From Austropuccinia psidii (taxonomy: Eukaryota > Basidiomycota > Pucciniomycetes > Pucciniales > Sphaerophragmiaceae): a stretch of 64,000 nucleotides of DNA. The notes beneath the pieces were generated by a model. It saw only the letters and a program-made list of their open reading frames with translations. It was not told where the DNA came from and searched no databases. The stretch lies in the NCBI GenBank assembly GCA_023105745.1, contig JALGQZ010000005.1, forward strand, positions 61,060,019 through 61,124,018, written 5' to 3'. This document shows, piece after piece, positions 45,483-58,041 of this stretch; the stretch's first letter is position 1; every line of letters starts with the position of its first letter. A program made the position numbers and the translations under genes.

Positions 45483-47397
45483 TTTAAGGTGAGGATATGA
45501 AGCTTTGATTAAAAATCAAGTACTTTTCCTGTCCTCAAGATTTGTATAAGGTAAAAATCAATTAAAAATAGTAGGAAGTATTATTTTTAAGAGAAAACAA
45601 GCCAATTTGTTTTGTTTATGCCTTCATTAGTATAAAAAATAATACTATAAATATTTATTGTTTTACCAACAATAAAAATTTATCCAAAAATACTCTACAA
45701 GAGATATTTAAGGCTACAAAAGAAATTCCTTAAAGAACAATTTCAATTGGAATTAATTGAGCAAAGAACTGCAAGAAATGAATTAAAGAACAAAGTCTTT
45801 AAAAAGAATTTTAAAGAGAAAAAATGACCAAAAATGACCAGAATGAATTTGGAAACAAAGTGACAAAGTTAACAGTGATGAAAGATGCTTTAATTCACTT
45901 TTGGGGTGGTGCAGGGGTAAAAACAATTATAAGAGTTACAAACAATGATTATAATGATTTTTTCAAGTGGTTAAAAGGTTTAAAATGACTTAAAAAAAGG
46001 TGGTTGGAATATTTTATTGATTGGTTTAACAGTGTTTAAACTAATTATAAAAGGAAAAGATTTTAACATGAAGACAAAAGCCGGGCAAAGAAGACATTCT
46101 TTTATAGCCATCAATTTTCTTACTCCAAAAGTAAAAATTACTCTTGTCAGTCTTGAAAAACAGTCTGACATCAGAAAAGCCAATAATGGCATCATTGAAC
46201 CCTGGCTTAGACTCAAAAAGCGCTGATTTAAGCCACTTTTAGCCATTTTAGACCCTTAAATCAGCCATTACTATAGCAATACCTGCTCTAGAGCCTTCAA
46301 AACACGTCAGAATGTGTGTAAGGGGCTTAGAAAGCAGCTAAAACTGTTTTTACTAACATTGTTTTAACTTAAGGGTAGTTTTACCCTCTTGGCAGCAGTC
46401 GAAACCACCCTGGTTGGTATTAAAACCTCATCATCAATTGAGTCACAGACCCTGTGACTCAATTCCAGGCCAAAAGTGATGAACGTTTGCATGGATTTTG
46501 ACATCCCACGCCAGTAAGCAAGGATTTTGGGCGTCTGGCTCCCCCTTAGAACTAGATTTACTTTCCCCCCCACCCTGTGACTCAATTCCATGCTAAAAGT
46601 GATGAACTTTGGCGTGGATTTTGACATCCCACGCCAGTAAGCAAGGATTTTGGGTGTCTGGCTCCCCTTTAGAACTAGAGTTCCTTTCTTCCCCCAATTT
46701 TAATCTTTCCAATTTATTTTTTCCTTTAATTCCTCATCATGTATTATACTTGTAACTTAAATATTTAATTAAATTGAATTGTACAGTAAAATACAGTAAT
46801 AATTGATACCTCATATGTAAATTATAGTTCACTTATGTGATACAAATGCACATTTTGACATTTCAATTGAATTCAATTGAAAATACTTCAATTCCTCATA
46901 ACTTCTAAACTCAACACAACAACTCCATTTTAACACAAATATTCATGGTTAACACCACATGTGATGTGAATTAAATCAAAGTTTTGATGATTTTCAATTT
47001 TTGTATTTAAAATACTAAACAATTAATTTAAGCTTATTTAGAGTTGAGTTACAAAAAATTCACTCAGACATGACCCCACCTAATTTTTTATGAGGAATCA
47101 AATGGTGAAATAATTTTTATATGTTTATTTATTGGATAAAAAGTTATAATATATTTAATATAACTTTTTACCAAATATATTTTAATTTCACAAATTTTAT
47201 TAAAAATTCATTTTTACTTAATGTTTACAAGTAAAAATATAATTTCATAATTTTAAATTTTGTTTTTTAAATATAAATTTGTATTTATATTTTAGTTTTT
47301 CTTTTTATCATATAAATAAATTTATTTTATTTCTATTTGTGTCTTAATTTATCTTTTGTGGTCTTTTGGCTATATGAAAATACTTCTAAGGCTCACA
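45483..47397 (-). repeat. B-family 5' LTR, 1915 bp, with an internal tandem duplication
   Basis: Matches the 14670-16510 LTR in reverse. The gag-proximal end is mutated (CCTTAAA for CCTTACA), while the outer end keeps GGCTCACA followed by the ccacc duplication. The extra length comes mostly from a ~119-bp tandem duplication (46448-46566/46567-46685). Confidence 0.9.
46448..46685. repeat. 119-bp tandem duplication inside the B LTR
   Basis: Both units read CCCTGTGACTCAATTCCA through CCACGCCAGTAAGCAAGGATTTTGG and CTTTAGAACTAGA with small differences. The other B LTRs have one unit. Confidence 0.85.
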
Positions 47398-47402
47398 CCA
47401 CC

Positions 47403-48710
47403 ATTATCAAGAGACCCTTATAATACGCCACTATCAACAAACTCCCCACCTAAATTTATGGTCACATCAAAAATAACACAAGAAATATTTGAATTGATAA
47501 ATTTTGGACCCCCTAGAAGAAGAAAGGAGTCTTGTGATGAGTTTCATTGTTTTAAGAGAAATAGCAATTGCATTCAGTTCAGAAGAAAAGGGTTTACTGA
47601 AACATTCATATGGAAAACCCTACAAAAGACCAGTAAGACCACATACACATTGGCAACAGAAGCCAATACCTATGCCAAATCCCATAATACCCCAGTTTAT
47701 TCAATTGGGGAGGGAAAGAATTAGAACAGGCTTGTATGAGAAGTCTACCTCTAGCTATACAAGTGCAGTATTTTGTGTTGCAAATTCAAATGTAATACTG
47801 AGAATTTTCCATGACTTATAGGATCTTAATAAGGTATGAATCAAAGATGCAGGATTGCCACCACATATTGAAGAGTTTGTAGATGCCTTTTCAGGAAGAG
47901 CTTGATATTGACTTGGTGATATAATGGGAGGGTATGATTTAAGAGAATTAGAGGTTTCTACAAGACCCTTAGCTAAATTTGAAACACCACTTGGAAGGCT
48001 ACAACTCACAAGACTACCACAAGGAGAAAACAATTTTATAGCAGTTTATCACAACCAAATGACTTGGATGCATCAAGAAGAAACATCAGAGAATGTAGCA
48101 ATTTTCATTGATGATGGGGGGATAAAAGGTCCAAGATCAACCTATAATAATGAAAATTTTCAAGAAAATAACTTGATAAGAAGATTCATTTGGGAATATG
48201 AAATTAAATTAGAGAAAATTTTATTCAGAATTGAGGGGGCAGGAATTACCATACCAGGTATGAAATTTGCATGTTGTGTACCACAATTGGTCATAGTAGA
48301 GCATGTAGTTTCTTTGAATGGGGGAAAATTTCAACGCATATGATTAATAAAATACAAAGTTGGCCAAAGCCCCTCAATAAATAGGAAGTAAGATGCTCTT
48401 TGGGACTTTGTGCATATGTTAGAATGCTCATTCAAAATTTCTCTCAAATTTCATCACCACTAAGAAGATTAACACAAGATGATGTATAATGGGAATGAAA
48501 TACTAAACTTGATGAAGCATTTGAAAAGTTAAGAAAAAATGTATTGTATTATTAAAAGGGAGTAGGGAAGATGAAATTAGCAGTAGACTCAAGCTATATC
48601 GCTGCAGGAGCAGTACTTACTCACAAAGACAAAGAAGGAAAAGACAGACCAGTTCTTTATATATTGATTACAATCTCAAAACTTTAATAAAAATACTCAC
48701 AGCCAAAGAT
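47403..48710 (+). pseudogene. D-family reverse transcriptase, right of the B insertion
   Basis: The D polyprotein resumes with PLSRDPYNTPLS. RT segments include AIAFSSEEKGLLKHSYGKPYK (47504-47821 frame), LYEKSTSSYTSAVFCV, then 47924-48343 with IMGGYDLRELE, GRLQLTRLPQG and the catalytic box FIDD (in place of the more usual YIDD/YVDD). It continues decayed to VLTHKDKEGKDRPVLY near 48660, the RNase H start. Several frameshifts and stops are present. The unusual FIDDGGIKGPRS context is characteristic of this family as I recall it. Confidence 0.85.
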
Positions 48711-48715
48711 GGAGC

Positions 48716-50137
48716 TGTCAGCCTGTGACTCAAAACCAGAGCACAAGCATGACAACCAAATACCATAAACCAATGGTAAAGCCAAGATACCACCAAAACA
48801 TGGAGCTGAGCCAAATTAACTCAAAAGGTATCAAAATAAAGAGGAAAATCACCTTTCTCCAAATATACAAGTCCCATAATCATAGGACACAGAATAACAA
48901 AGTTATTCCTGCTCAAAGCTGTTGCTGAGCATAAACCTTAACTTTCACCTCTCATCTGAAATCCAGAGGAAGGAGCTTAACCCCATAAAATGGGTATTAA
49001 AATTGAATCTCTAAGTCAGGGATATCCAATGGTACTAGCCAAACTGAGCTAGCACAGGAATTACATAAGTTATGACCAAAATAAGGTGAAATAAGGGTGA
49101 TTAAAATATTCACCTCTCATCTAACTTCTACAGTTTTAGTGTGAGATAGCTAATATGAGGTCTTTTTGTAAAATGGCACAATAAGAGCTATGTAATTGTG
49201 CCATCCATTTCCCCATATTCTATCTAGAATAAAAGATATGGAGCAACAAAGATCCATACAGTTTTTGCACAAATGATTAACATGTACAAGAAAACTTGTA
49301 CATGCCATAATTTTCCATATTTAATGTTAACCATACCAAATGAGATACCATTGTGTACATCACATTCAGGGCTAAACAATGAACCAACCTTTAGCTCAAT
49401 ATCCTAAAAAACAGCAAAGGTATAGCAGGCTTAATTTTAAAATCCCACAGTTTGGCCAATACAGCCTTACAGTGGGATACTATCCCATGAGTATGATTAT
49501 GAGGTGTCAAACAGACAAGGAAGATTGTTTATACTTCAATACCTCATACTTACATCAAATACAGAGATCCATGCAGGTTCTGTACAGCTTCTGATGTGTC
49601 AGAAGCACCAGAACACACCTGAACACTCCATTGGTGAAAATATTCACCCTGTATGGGGTAAAACTGACTACTTGTGGTTCTAAAGCCACATTTCCACCCA
49701 ATACCAGTCTGTATTCAGTTTATATAACCACAAACCAGCCCATAGTTGTGAAAGGTTTCACTCTGTGGTCGTGTGTAGAGGTAAACCACCTCCCACTGCC
49801 CCAGAACAACATAAAAGGAGGCTTTTCCTCCCCAGGAAGCTGATCCAGAATCCTGTTCTTGGTATTCTTATGTGGTATAACTTCTTAAAAAAAGTGGTAC
49901 CCTTAGAATTTAACAGGTATAATAATTATAAATTGTAATTATTTTAGGGTTTATTATTGTAAACCAACAGATAAACACTGCACCCAGGGCTATCAACAGT
50001 ATCACCATGAATAAATTCATTTAGTATAGCCCTTTTAACCATCTATTATCCTAATTATCATCTTTTTTTTTGTGTCACACTTATAGTTATAGCTTTTCTT
50101 TTTTATTGTACAGTTATATCATAGAGTCAGCCTGACA
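48716..50137 (+). repeat. solo C-family LTR in D RNase H
   Basis: 1422 bp from TGTCAGCCTGTGAC to CAGCCTGACA, with a perfect 5-bp duplication ggagc (48711-48715, 50138-50142). Removing it rejoins the D reading KMEL..CGVAKM. It contains a 10-bp perfect inverted repeat at 49281-49304 (CATGTACAAG/CTTGTACATG). Confidence 0.95.
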
Positions 50138-51780
50138 GGAGCTATGTGGAGTGGCCAAAATGCTCAAGCAACTCCAAAAAGTACTTTGGGCACAACATTT
50201 TGAGCTACAAGTAGATGCAAAAGCCTTAATTGAAATGATAAACTAACCCTGTTTTCCAAATGCCCCAATGACCAGATAGGTTGCATTTATTCAATCATTT
50301 TCTTTTGACTTCATTCATAAGCCAGGAAAGATATTAACAATGGAAGATGGGCTATCAAGAAGACCTCAGTTAGAAGATGAAGAAAAAGAAAAATCTGATT
50401 TTGATGAAGAAGAAGAATGGATAAAACTACACCCAGGGTTTAGAGTAAAACATAATCATATAATATAATTGGCTGGAATAAAGCTACCATCAAATCAAAA
50501 AGGATTTTGGAAAAGAATGGTGGAATACTTAAATAAATTCAAAAGGCCCTTTAGTCATAAAAATTCTTTTTTGAGGAAGGCAAACTCAAAAGAAGAAATA
50601 CAGAAAATCTCCAAGTGTTTGTGTTGAGTCAGAATTATCAAAGAAAAATATTAAAATAATTAAATAAAGAAATGGGACACAGAGGAGAAAATGAAAGATT
50701 CAGAAGATTGGAAGAAATATTTTTGAGGGAAGGATGGAAGAAAATAATCCAAAAATGGGTAAAATCCGGTAAATCCTGTCAAAAGAGAAGTCATTATCAC
50801 CAAAAAGGGGAAGGAAGAATCTCATTCACCTCACAATTATTTGAAAGATTCAGTATTGATGCAGTACATGTAAAAGCAGGAATATGGAAGTATTTAGTAG
50901 TTTCCAGGAATAATTTCCCACAATAGCCAGAGACAAATTGTTGAGTAACATTTACAGCAAAGTCAGTATCAGAATGGTTCACTTCTTAATGAATTTTCAG
51001 GTATGAAGCCCCAAAAGTGGTCACAGTAGATGGAGGGCCTTAGTTCGGAAAGGAATTGCAAGATGCAGTAAAAAAAGCAGGTTCAAAGATAAGGGTAACA
51101 ACACCATACTACCCTGACTCACAAGGGATGGTAGAAAGGGGGCATAAACAATTGAAGGATGCATTGGTTAAGATGTGTGGTGAAAATGGTTCAAAATGGA
51201 AAGAATAATTACCTTTGCTTACAGTGCTGACAGAATATCAAACAAAATAACAACAGGTTATTCATCATTTGAGTTTCAATTTGATCAAAAGGAAGTACTT
51301 CCAATAGACATTGAAGCAAAAACATACTTATCAATTCAATGGCACAAATTCCAATCAATGGAACATTTATTGGAAGCAAGAGGTGAACAGCTATCAGGAA
51401 AAAAAGAAATTGGAAAAAAGGCAAAGGTGAAATTAAAAAAGGTCATGGAGGATTCAGTATAATATTCGGATAAGAAACTAGCACATCAAAAAAGAAACCC
51501 ACTTCATGCAGGTGAAATATTTCTTGTATAAAATAAAGTGTTAAAGTCACAATGGGGATTATTGTTCAATAATATATGACATGGACCCTGTAGAGTTGTG
51601 AGAAAAAACAGCAAGGGTCCATATGAGCTGGAAGAATTAGATGGTACAAAGCTACCTAGAAGGTTTTCAGAAAGTCAAATAAAGAAGCTCTATCCAAGAG
51701 GAAAAGAGTTGAACTCAGAGGAAGAAGAGGAAGTTGAAGATGAATCTCAATTTGAAGATTTCAAGGACTTTTATGAATAA
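50138..51780 (+). pseudogene. D-family RNase H end and integrase
   Basis: Decayed segments in order: QHFELQVDAKALIEMIN, MEDGLSRRPQ and an acidic DEEEEW linker; integrase zinc domain (MGHRGENERFRRLEE...GKSCQKR, first Cys replaced by Gly); first Asp (SIDAVHVKAG, 50672-50926); second Asp (TVDGGP); Glu (GMVERGHKQLKDAL). Then 51196-51462 with TGYSSFEFQFDQKEVLPIDIE, and 51598-51780 with GPYELEELDGTKLPRRFSESQIKKLYPRGKE and an acidic C-terminus. No chromodomain is seen. Stops and frameshifts are frequent. Confidence 0.85.
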
Positions 51781-51867
51781 AAATCCTTTTTTTAAAAAAG
51801 GGGAAATATTTGATTGTTTTTTGAAAAAAAAGTGGATTATCACCTTGGATCCTGGGGACATCATTAA

Positions 51868-51880
51868 ATGGAGAGGGGGA
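51868..51880 (+). other. polypurine tract of D
   Basis: A purine-rich run ending GGAGAGGGGGA immediately precedes the LTR start TGTGG at 51881, about 90 bp after the pol stop. This placement identifies the following repeat as the D 3' LTR. Confidence 0.7.
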
Positions 51881-53402
51881 TGTGGTATTCCATACTGGTT
51901 CTGCAAAGGTTCAAATCCACAATATCAAAGCTAAAAATTTAAATAATAATAATATATATAAGAGGAAAATAAAGATAAAAACTGAAAGATAAAAGTAAAA
52001 CATTTCAAGAAAAAGGAAGATAGTTATATAAAAATAATAAAAATAAGAATTCCACTAGAATCTAAATCAAATTTTGCCTATAGTGACATATTGCCTCTGC
52101 CCCATAACATGAATAACTCTCTAGATATCATGGATTAAAGAAGATGAATGATACTATACACTCTATACTAGGTACATGCATATGCTTAAAAATAATTCAG
52201 CTTGTTTAAATATTCAATATTAATGTACATGTGTAGGATTACATAAATGATACAATTACTCTTACAAAATTATGTGTTACATTTCTTGGCATAAAAAAAC
52301 ACTTACATATAAGTTAACATAGTGTTACATTAATCAATCCCCACTTAAACTCCCATAACCAAACCCTACATTTATTCTTTACAAATAAAAATTTTACATA
52401 GAAAAATACTCAATGAAATACAGCTCAAGGCTGTGCAGAATAAAAATAAGGTTAGTAGAGATAACAATACAGTTTCAAAAATGGTGCAATCAACCAAAGA
52501 TATGGTGCAATATATGTATCAAAAGCAAAAGTTTCTCAAGGTCGAATATTTTCTAAGTCCCTTGTTTTTGGAAGGCTCTATGGAGGGCCCAAAGGGTATA
52601 AAGAAAGGGCCTCTTTCCCTGTTTCCCCCCCCATGCTTCTGATTCAGAAAATAATCTTGGGGATCAATCTATCCCTTCTCTAGTAGGATAATCTAGTACT
52701 ATATTCAAAAAGATCAGTAACAAGTCTCAGTATCTTTTACTATTATTTATAATTAATTAATGAAAGATATTTATAATATTAATGAAAGAGCTTAATATTA
52801 TTTGATAGTCTTACCATTATAGTAGTAGTGTTGGAAGATATTACAATTAGTGATCTTATCTAATTTATCAATAACCCTTATTTATAGAAGGGATATCATC
52901 ATACCCTTATACCTTATATCATAACCCTTTTAGTTATATTAAGTTATATTTATATTGTTCCTGATAGTATTATATTACCATTATATTATTTATATCTTAC
53001 CCTTATATTAAACAAAACCATAATTAAAAAATTATCTTACCCTTGAATTATTATAGCTATATTGATAACATTATGAAATCACCTTTGAAGGTATTAATTA
53101 TCTATCAAGATTATTCTTAATATCAATAGTGATCTTGGAAAATATTCTTTAAAAATCTTCAGTAAAGAAAAAAAGAATCCTAGAAGAATTAATTGAAAAT
53201 AAATATTTAATCAATAACAAGAAGCTAAGAAAACCTCAATTATGAAAAAATATCAGCTATTACCATTATAATCATAGTAAGCCTTTATTGACAGAGTTAT
53301 AGAGACTGCTGAAGAAAAATTCTTTAATTGAAAAGCCACAAAAATAAATAATTGATTTGTGATCTCATCAAAAGGGTATCTTTTTCAGTATACTTGGAGG
53401 GG
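51881..53402 (+). repeat. D-family 3' LTR, truncated at its right end
   Basis: Begins TGTGGTATTCCATAC, has TATAAAG at 52597-52603, CTCTAGTAGGATAATCTAG near 52678, and a terminal part like the end of 8752-9803 (AATAAATAATTGAT...GGGGCAG). The TATCCCACA terminus is missing, and minus-strand copia sequence follows at about 53403. It is longer than the 1052-bp copy owing to AT-rich expansions. Confidence 0.6.
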
Positions 53403-55853
53403 CAGCTAATACACCTTAGCACCAATGGTTATTTTTCTAATTCTGAAAGTCAAGAGAGAATCACAAATAATTTCCCGCTCAAGGTACTTCCTATGATTTA
53501 TCCCACAACAAAAGGAGTTCCCACAACGTGAGTATACTAGACCAATTTCTTGAGTTCTTTTAAGATATTTGAGGACATGAAGAAAGCCATTCCAGTATTG
53601 AATTCCTGGTTTTTCAAGAAATTGAAAGGAAGAGCTGATTTCATGAGACAAGTCAGGAAAATTAGCAGTGCTGAGATAGTTAATGATTCTACTTGCGCTT
53701 CTATAATTCACACCCACCTGTTTAAATTTTTGTCAATCTTCAATGGAGGCTGGTCCCATGCCAATGTTTGGGGGTAAAGGAGTTCAGACCTATTGACACT
53801 TTCTCCTTCCATACAAGTCAATTAGTGATTCAGTGAAATTTTTCTGATCAAGAGAGACAAATTCTTCTGAGTGATTAATTTTTACTCCAAGCATCAAGTC
53901 AAAAGTGCCTATATCTTTAATGTCAAATTTTTCTGAAATTTCCTTTTTGAAGGAACTGATGTCCTTCCAAAATATTGCAATATTGTCAACATGGGCATAC
54001 AGCCAGAGTGGTGATGATCCTTTCCTGTGAAAAACACGAGTATTTGATAGACATTCCACGAAACCAATCTTTGAAAGCCAGTCTCTTAGCCGATCATACC
54101 AGGCCAGAGAAGCTTGTTTTAAGCCATAGATGGATTTGTTGAAGTGAATAAAGTTTTTTCTTTGGTCTAGGTTGAGTCCTTGAGGTATTGATGGGTAAAC
54201 AGTTTTGGCAAGAGGTGAATTAAGAAATGCACTTTTGATATTGACCTGGTGGAAGGAGAGATTCCTTGTCACTGCAAAGGCAATAGGAGTTCACAACAAA
54301 TTAATTCTTCTGGTGGGAGCATAAGTTTTCACAAAGTCAATACGATGAGTTTGTGTGAAACCTTGTGTTCCACAACCTCATTAAGATGGTTTTTCCTTGT
54401 CCTGAATACCCAGGTGGTGCCCACCAGCTTGTATTATGGTTTCAAGTCAATGACATCCCACACCAAAAGTTGTTTCATTGAAGCCATGTCTTTTCAATTG
54501 CTTTATTCCATGATTTCTTGTTCGCATAATTGATTTCTTGCTTGAATGGTGTAGGAGTGTCATCTCAGAGGGAAAAGAGAGCTTTTAGTCTTCTGCTGTA
54601 GGGAAGAATATTATTTCTGTCAACATCTGAAGAAATAATGGCTGGATCTTCAGGACCAATGACTTTTACTCTTGATCATGCATCAGGCTGAGGTTGAAAT
54701 TGATCAGCAGTTCCAGTTTGAGATGTTTCCAGGACTTCATTTACCATTCTTGAGGAATCATCCAAGCTTGGTTCAATGGGAAAGACTTAATATACCAAGC
54801 TCAAATCAACTTAGGGGACTTCATCTACCTCTTCAGCTACTACTTGTTGATATTCAGGAATTAGTAGAACAGTTTTGCAACTGGAGGAACACTTTTTCAG
54901 GGAAGGGAATGCTGATTTTTTTAATATGACATGCTCTGAAATAACTGCCTTTTGATCACTTAGTAGAAGAACCCAAGAAGCAGTTTTGTCATTTGTATAA
55001 CAAAACAACACTCCTTCAGAACCGGATGGATCAAGTTTCCATTCTGGATGGTTTTTTTGTATATCTATGATGGCTCTGCAGCCAAAAACACACAACTTCT
55101 TTATTTGGGAGGTGAACCTTTCTGGACGATTTAAGGACTCTTATTGAACCTTGAAGGAGTGGGAGCCAAATTTCTGAGAAGGGTAACTGTGTTGAGAGCT
55201 TCCTCCCAGTAGGCGCTTGGAAGATTTGACCATTAAGAAGGCAGTGAGACTTTTCCAATGTGGTTCAATTGGCCCTTTCGGAGAATCTTTTGTGTTGAGG
55301 AGTTTCTTCTGATGAAATAAGGTCTTCAAAGCTGCATTATTTGGACAGCTTTTGGAATTGATGATGTAAAACTCTCCTCATTGATGCAAAACTAGTTTTT
55401 TGATAGGTTGATTGTGAAGATTTTCCATTAATTTCTTTACTATGACAAACTGCGGAAAAGGATAAGATTTTTCTTAGAAATGAGATCATTTTGAATGAAG
55501 TTGCTTTATCAAGTATGGTAAGAAAATATTGAAATCTAGAAATAGAGGCAGGAGAGATAGGACCAACAAGATCAATTTGAAAAAAGTCAAAGGTTAAATT
55601 TACTTCCTCAAATTGGTCTCTGAAGGTTAAAATATTTCATTTGTTTTTGTTGCATGTAAGACATTTGGAGGTCAGGATTTTATGACCTGAACACCGGTAT
55701 ATGCAATACAAAGATGCTAGAGATTTGAGTTTTAAGTGATCAAAGTTTTCTGTATTGAATAGTCTACTTTCATTAAGCTGTTCACAATTTTTCCCTTAAA
55801 ATATGTTTCTTTTTCAGAGTTCAAGATGAAGTTATCCTTATTGCAAAGAATTG
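53403..55853 (-). pseudogene. copia (Ty1) element pol remnant: integrase, RT, start of RNase H
   Basis: Read leftward. Near 55670, CLTCNK is the zinc-domain remnant. QIDLVGPISPAS (about 55590) is the first integrase catalytic region, and 55258-55031 holds the end of the core and CFWLQSHHRYTKK. 55095-54811 gives VFGCRAIIDI...WKLDPSGSEGVLFCY, the copia post-integrase segment. The RT (54272-53790) has FHQVNIKSAFLNSPL, GLKQASLAWYDRL and the active site AHVDNIAIF (second Asp changed to Asn). 53717-53406 reads GVNYRSASRIINYLSTANFPDLS, the RT/RNase H link. Gag, protease and LTRs are missing. Many frame breaks; inactive. Confidence 0.85.
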
Positions 55854-57268
55854 TGTCAGCCTATGACTTAAAACCAGAGCACAAGCATGACAGCCAAATA
55901 ACATGAACCAATGGTAAAGCCAAGATACCACCAAAGAATAGAGCTGAGCCAAACAATATCAACATGTATCAAAAGGAAGAGGAAACTCACCTCCTGAGAA
56001 ATATGCAGGTCTCATTATCATAGGACAAAGAATAAAAAAGTTATTCCTTTTCAAAGTTAATGCTGAGCATAAACCTTAATTTTCACCTCTCATCTGAAAT
56101 TCAGAGAAACAGGCTTAACCCCAGAGAATTGGTAATCAAATTGAATCTTTAAGTCAGGGCTATCCAATGGTACTAGCCAAATTGAGAAAACAGAAAAAAT
56201 ACAGAAGTTATGGCTAAAATAAGGCCAAATAAGGGTGAACAAAATATTCACCTCTAATCTAACTTCTACAATTTTAGTGTGAGATACTGAAAGTGCAGTA
56301 TTTTTGGCAAAACCTCAATCAGAAGTATCTTATAGTAGCATTAATACCTCCATATCTCATGAAGAAAAAAATTGATGGAGCAAATAAGCTCCATAAAGAT
56401 TTTGAGAAAATCATTTGTATGAATAACAAAACTTGTACATGGCATAACCTTTAGTAGTTTAATGTTACCCATACCAGATGAGGTACCATTGTGTGTATCC
56501 TATCGAGGGATACACAATAAACCATCTTTGAGCTCAGCATTTGCAAAATTGACAAAGGTATAGCAATTTTAAGGCTAAAATCCAACAATTGGGTCAATAC
56601 ACCTTTACTGTGGGATAATATTCCACAACCATGATTATGAGGTGTCAAACAAACATAGGAGCATTTTTATACTTCAATAAATAATCGTTCATTAAATACT
56701 TGGGTCCCATACAGGTTCTGTACAGAATTCTACACCTCATACACATCAGAGGAGGGTTGTGGTCACCAGATGAAAATTTTCACTCTGTATTGGTGAAAGC
56801 TGCCTCAATGTGGTTTCAAAGCCACATCTGAGCCCAATAAAGTGTATACAGGCATTGTGGAAACCACAAGCCAGTACCCAGAAGTGAAAAACCCTTCACT
56901 TCCACTCTGTGGATGGTCTAGAGGGCGATTCCACCCCATTTTAGGATAAAAGGAGGCCTTTTCTCCAGAAGAAAAGATTTCCTCATCCTTCTCTTGAATT
57001 CCTACGTAGTAAAACTGTCAAAAACAGTTATACTCTTGAAAAGAATCAGGTATAATTATATTCTTCATTTTTTTAGACTTTATTATAATAATCCAATTGA
57101 TAAAGACGCACCCATGGCTTTCAGTAGCACTCACCACCACTAAAATCTTTTATTGAAGCCCTTAATTATCAATTAAAAACTCTTTCATCACTATTCTATC
57201 TGTGTCACAGTCATAGGTAAAGCTTTATATACCTTTATTATTACTTTATCATAGACTCAACCTGACGT
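55854..57268 (+). repeat. C-family 5' LTR
   Basis: About 1415 bp from TGTCAGCCTATGAC to CAACCTGACG (last base changed from A). TGGGGGCCTAGCTG at 57272-57285 is the primer-binding block, so this is a 5' LTR and not a solo one. It is inserted in copia sequence; the left 5 bp are aattg. Confidence 0.85.
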
Positions 57269-58041
57269 TTTGGGGGCCTAGCTGTGTTTTTTGACCTTTT
57301 TCACATAGAAAGTAATTTTTTCTCTTATGTTATTGATTTCTGAAATTATTGTTTCTCCTTTGAGGTGTTAAATCATTGAGAAAATAATTATAATGAATAT
57401 ATATCTTATTTTTTTTATTTTTATTGGTTCTTTCACATGGTTGATTACAATTGAATCACCACTATACTTATTCTTGGCATGTTTTACATATTAAAATATT
57501 TGATGGCCATAAATAAAGTTCTTTTTTAATCAAAACAAACACCTCTCTTTCTGTAAATAACAGCATTAGAGGAATGGTTGGGCATATTGATAGTTCCAAT
57601 TGCCCTTTACATGACCACTTCTGAGATTACATTTATTAATTTAAAGTTAATCTGTGAGATACTGGAATCCAAACAGTATACCAAAAATCCACAAAGCTGT
57701 ATTTTTGACATTTTATTGATAATTTCAATTACATCATCATAATACAAGGGTATAATATAGGAATATATTGCCCAAGAGGCCATTCTTATACATTCAAATA
57801 GAGTTTTAAGAATTCTTAACTGAAATAAGCCCTCTTTCTCCTCTTTCATTCAGTGGAAGGGAACTTCATACCATTTGAAACCGGGTCACAAGGAAGTACA
57901 CCTGTAATATCTGCAGAACCAGAAATCAGCATGGGCAAAGGAAAGAGGCACAGTGAAAGCCTCATAACAGAAAAGAAGTGGACACCAATTTCCACTCAGA
58001 AGAATAGGAAACCACAAAAATGTGCATAAATACAAGGTAAA
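57269..58041 (+). pseudogene. C-family leader and start of a gag-like ORF, cut by the A insertion
   Basis: After the primer block comes an AT-rich leader resembling that of B. From about 57870 a frame reads PFETGSQGSTPVISAEPEIS, KRHSESLITEKKWTPI and KNRKPQKCA, then a stop and IQGK up to the A LTR at 58042. I recall gag-like proteins of rust elements with this N-terminus, but that is memory, not a search. A minus-strand frame at 57607-57849 is a shadow. The A element separates this from any remainder, which would lie beyond 64000. Confidence 0.45.

Larger units (their letters stand above)
24972..47397 (-). mobile_element. complete B-family Ty3 element, split by three later insertions
   Basis: LTRs 24972-38099 (interrupted) and 45483-47397 bound a gag-pol interior on the minus strand. 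The element is flanked by a perfect 5-bp duplication, ccacc at 24967-24971 and 47398-47402. Removing the A element, two solo C LTRs and their duplications leaves about 9.88 kb, a normal size for Ty3. The primer block (TTTGGGGGCCTAGCC, minus) lies inside the 5' LTR, and a purine tract (AGGGGCAGGGAA) precedes the 3' LTR. Domain order is gag ORF1, ORF2 coiled coil, zinc knuckle, protease, RT, RNase H, integrase, chromo-like domain. Stops and frameshifts throughout make it non-autonomous. Confidence 0.9.

Noticed and set aside
53403..55853. Copia pol as part of the element whose LTR is at 51881-53402
   Set aside because: The LTR is in plus orientation and follows D pol with a purine tract at its edge, whereas copia pol is on the minus strand; the shared boundary is a truncation junction.
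57607..57849. 80-codon minus-strand ORF as a separate gene
   Set aside because: Antisense to the C leader/gag start, hydrophobic AT-driven composition, no homologous ORF elsewhere.
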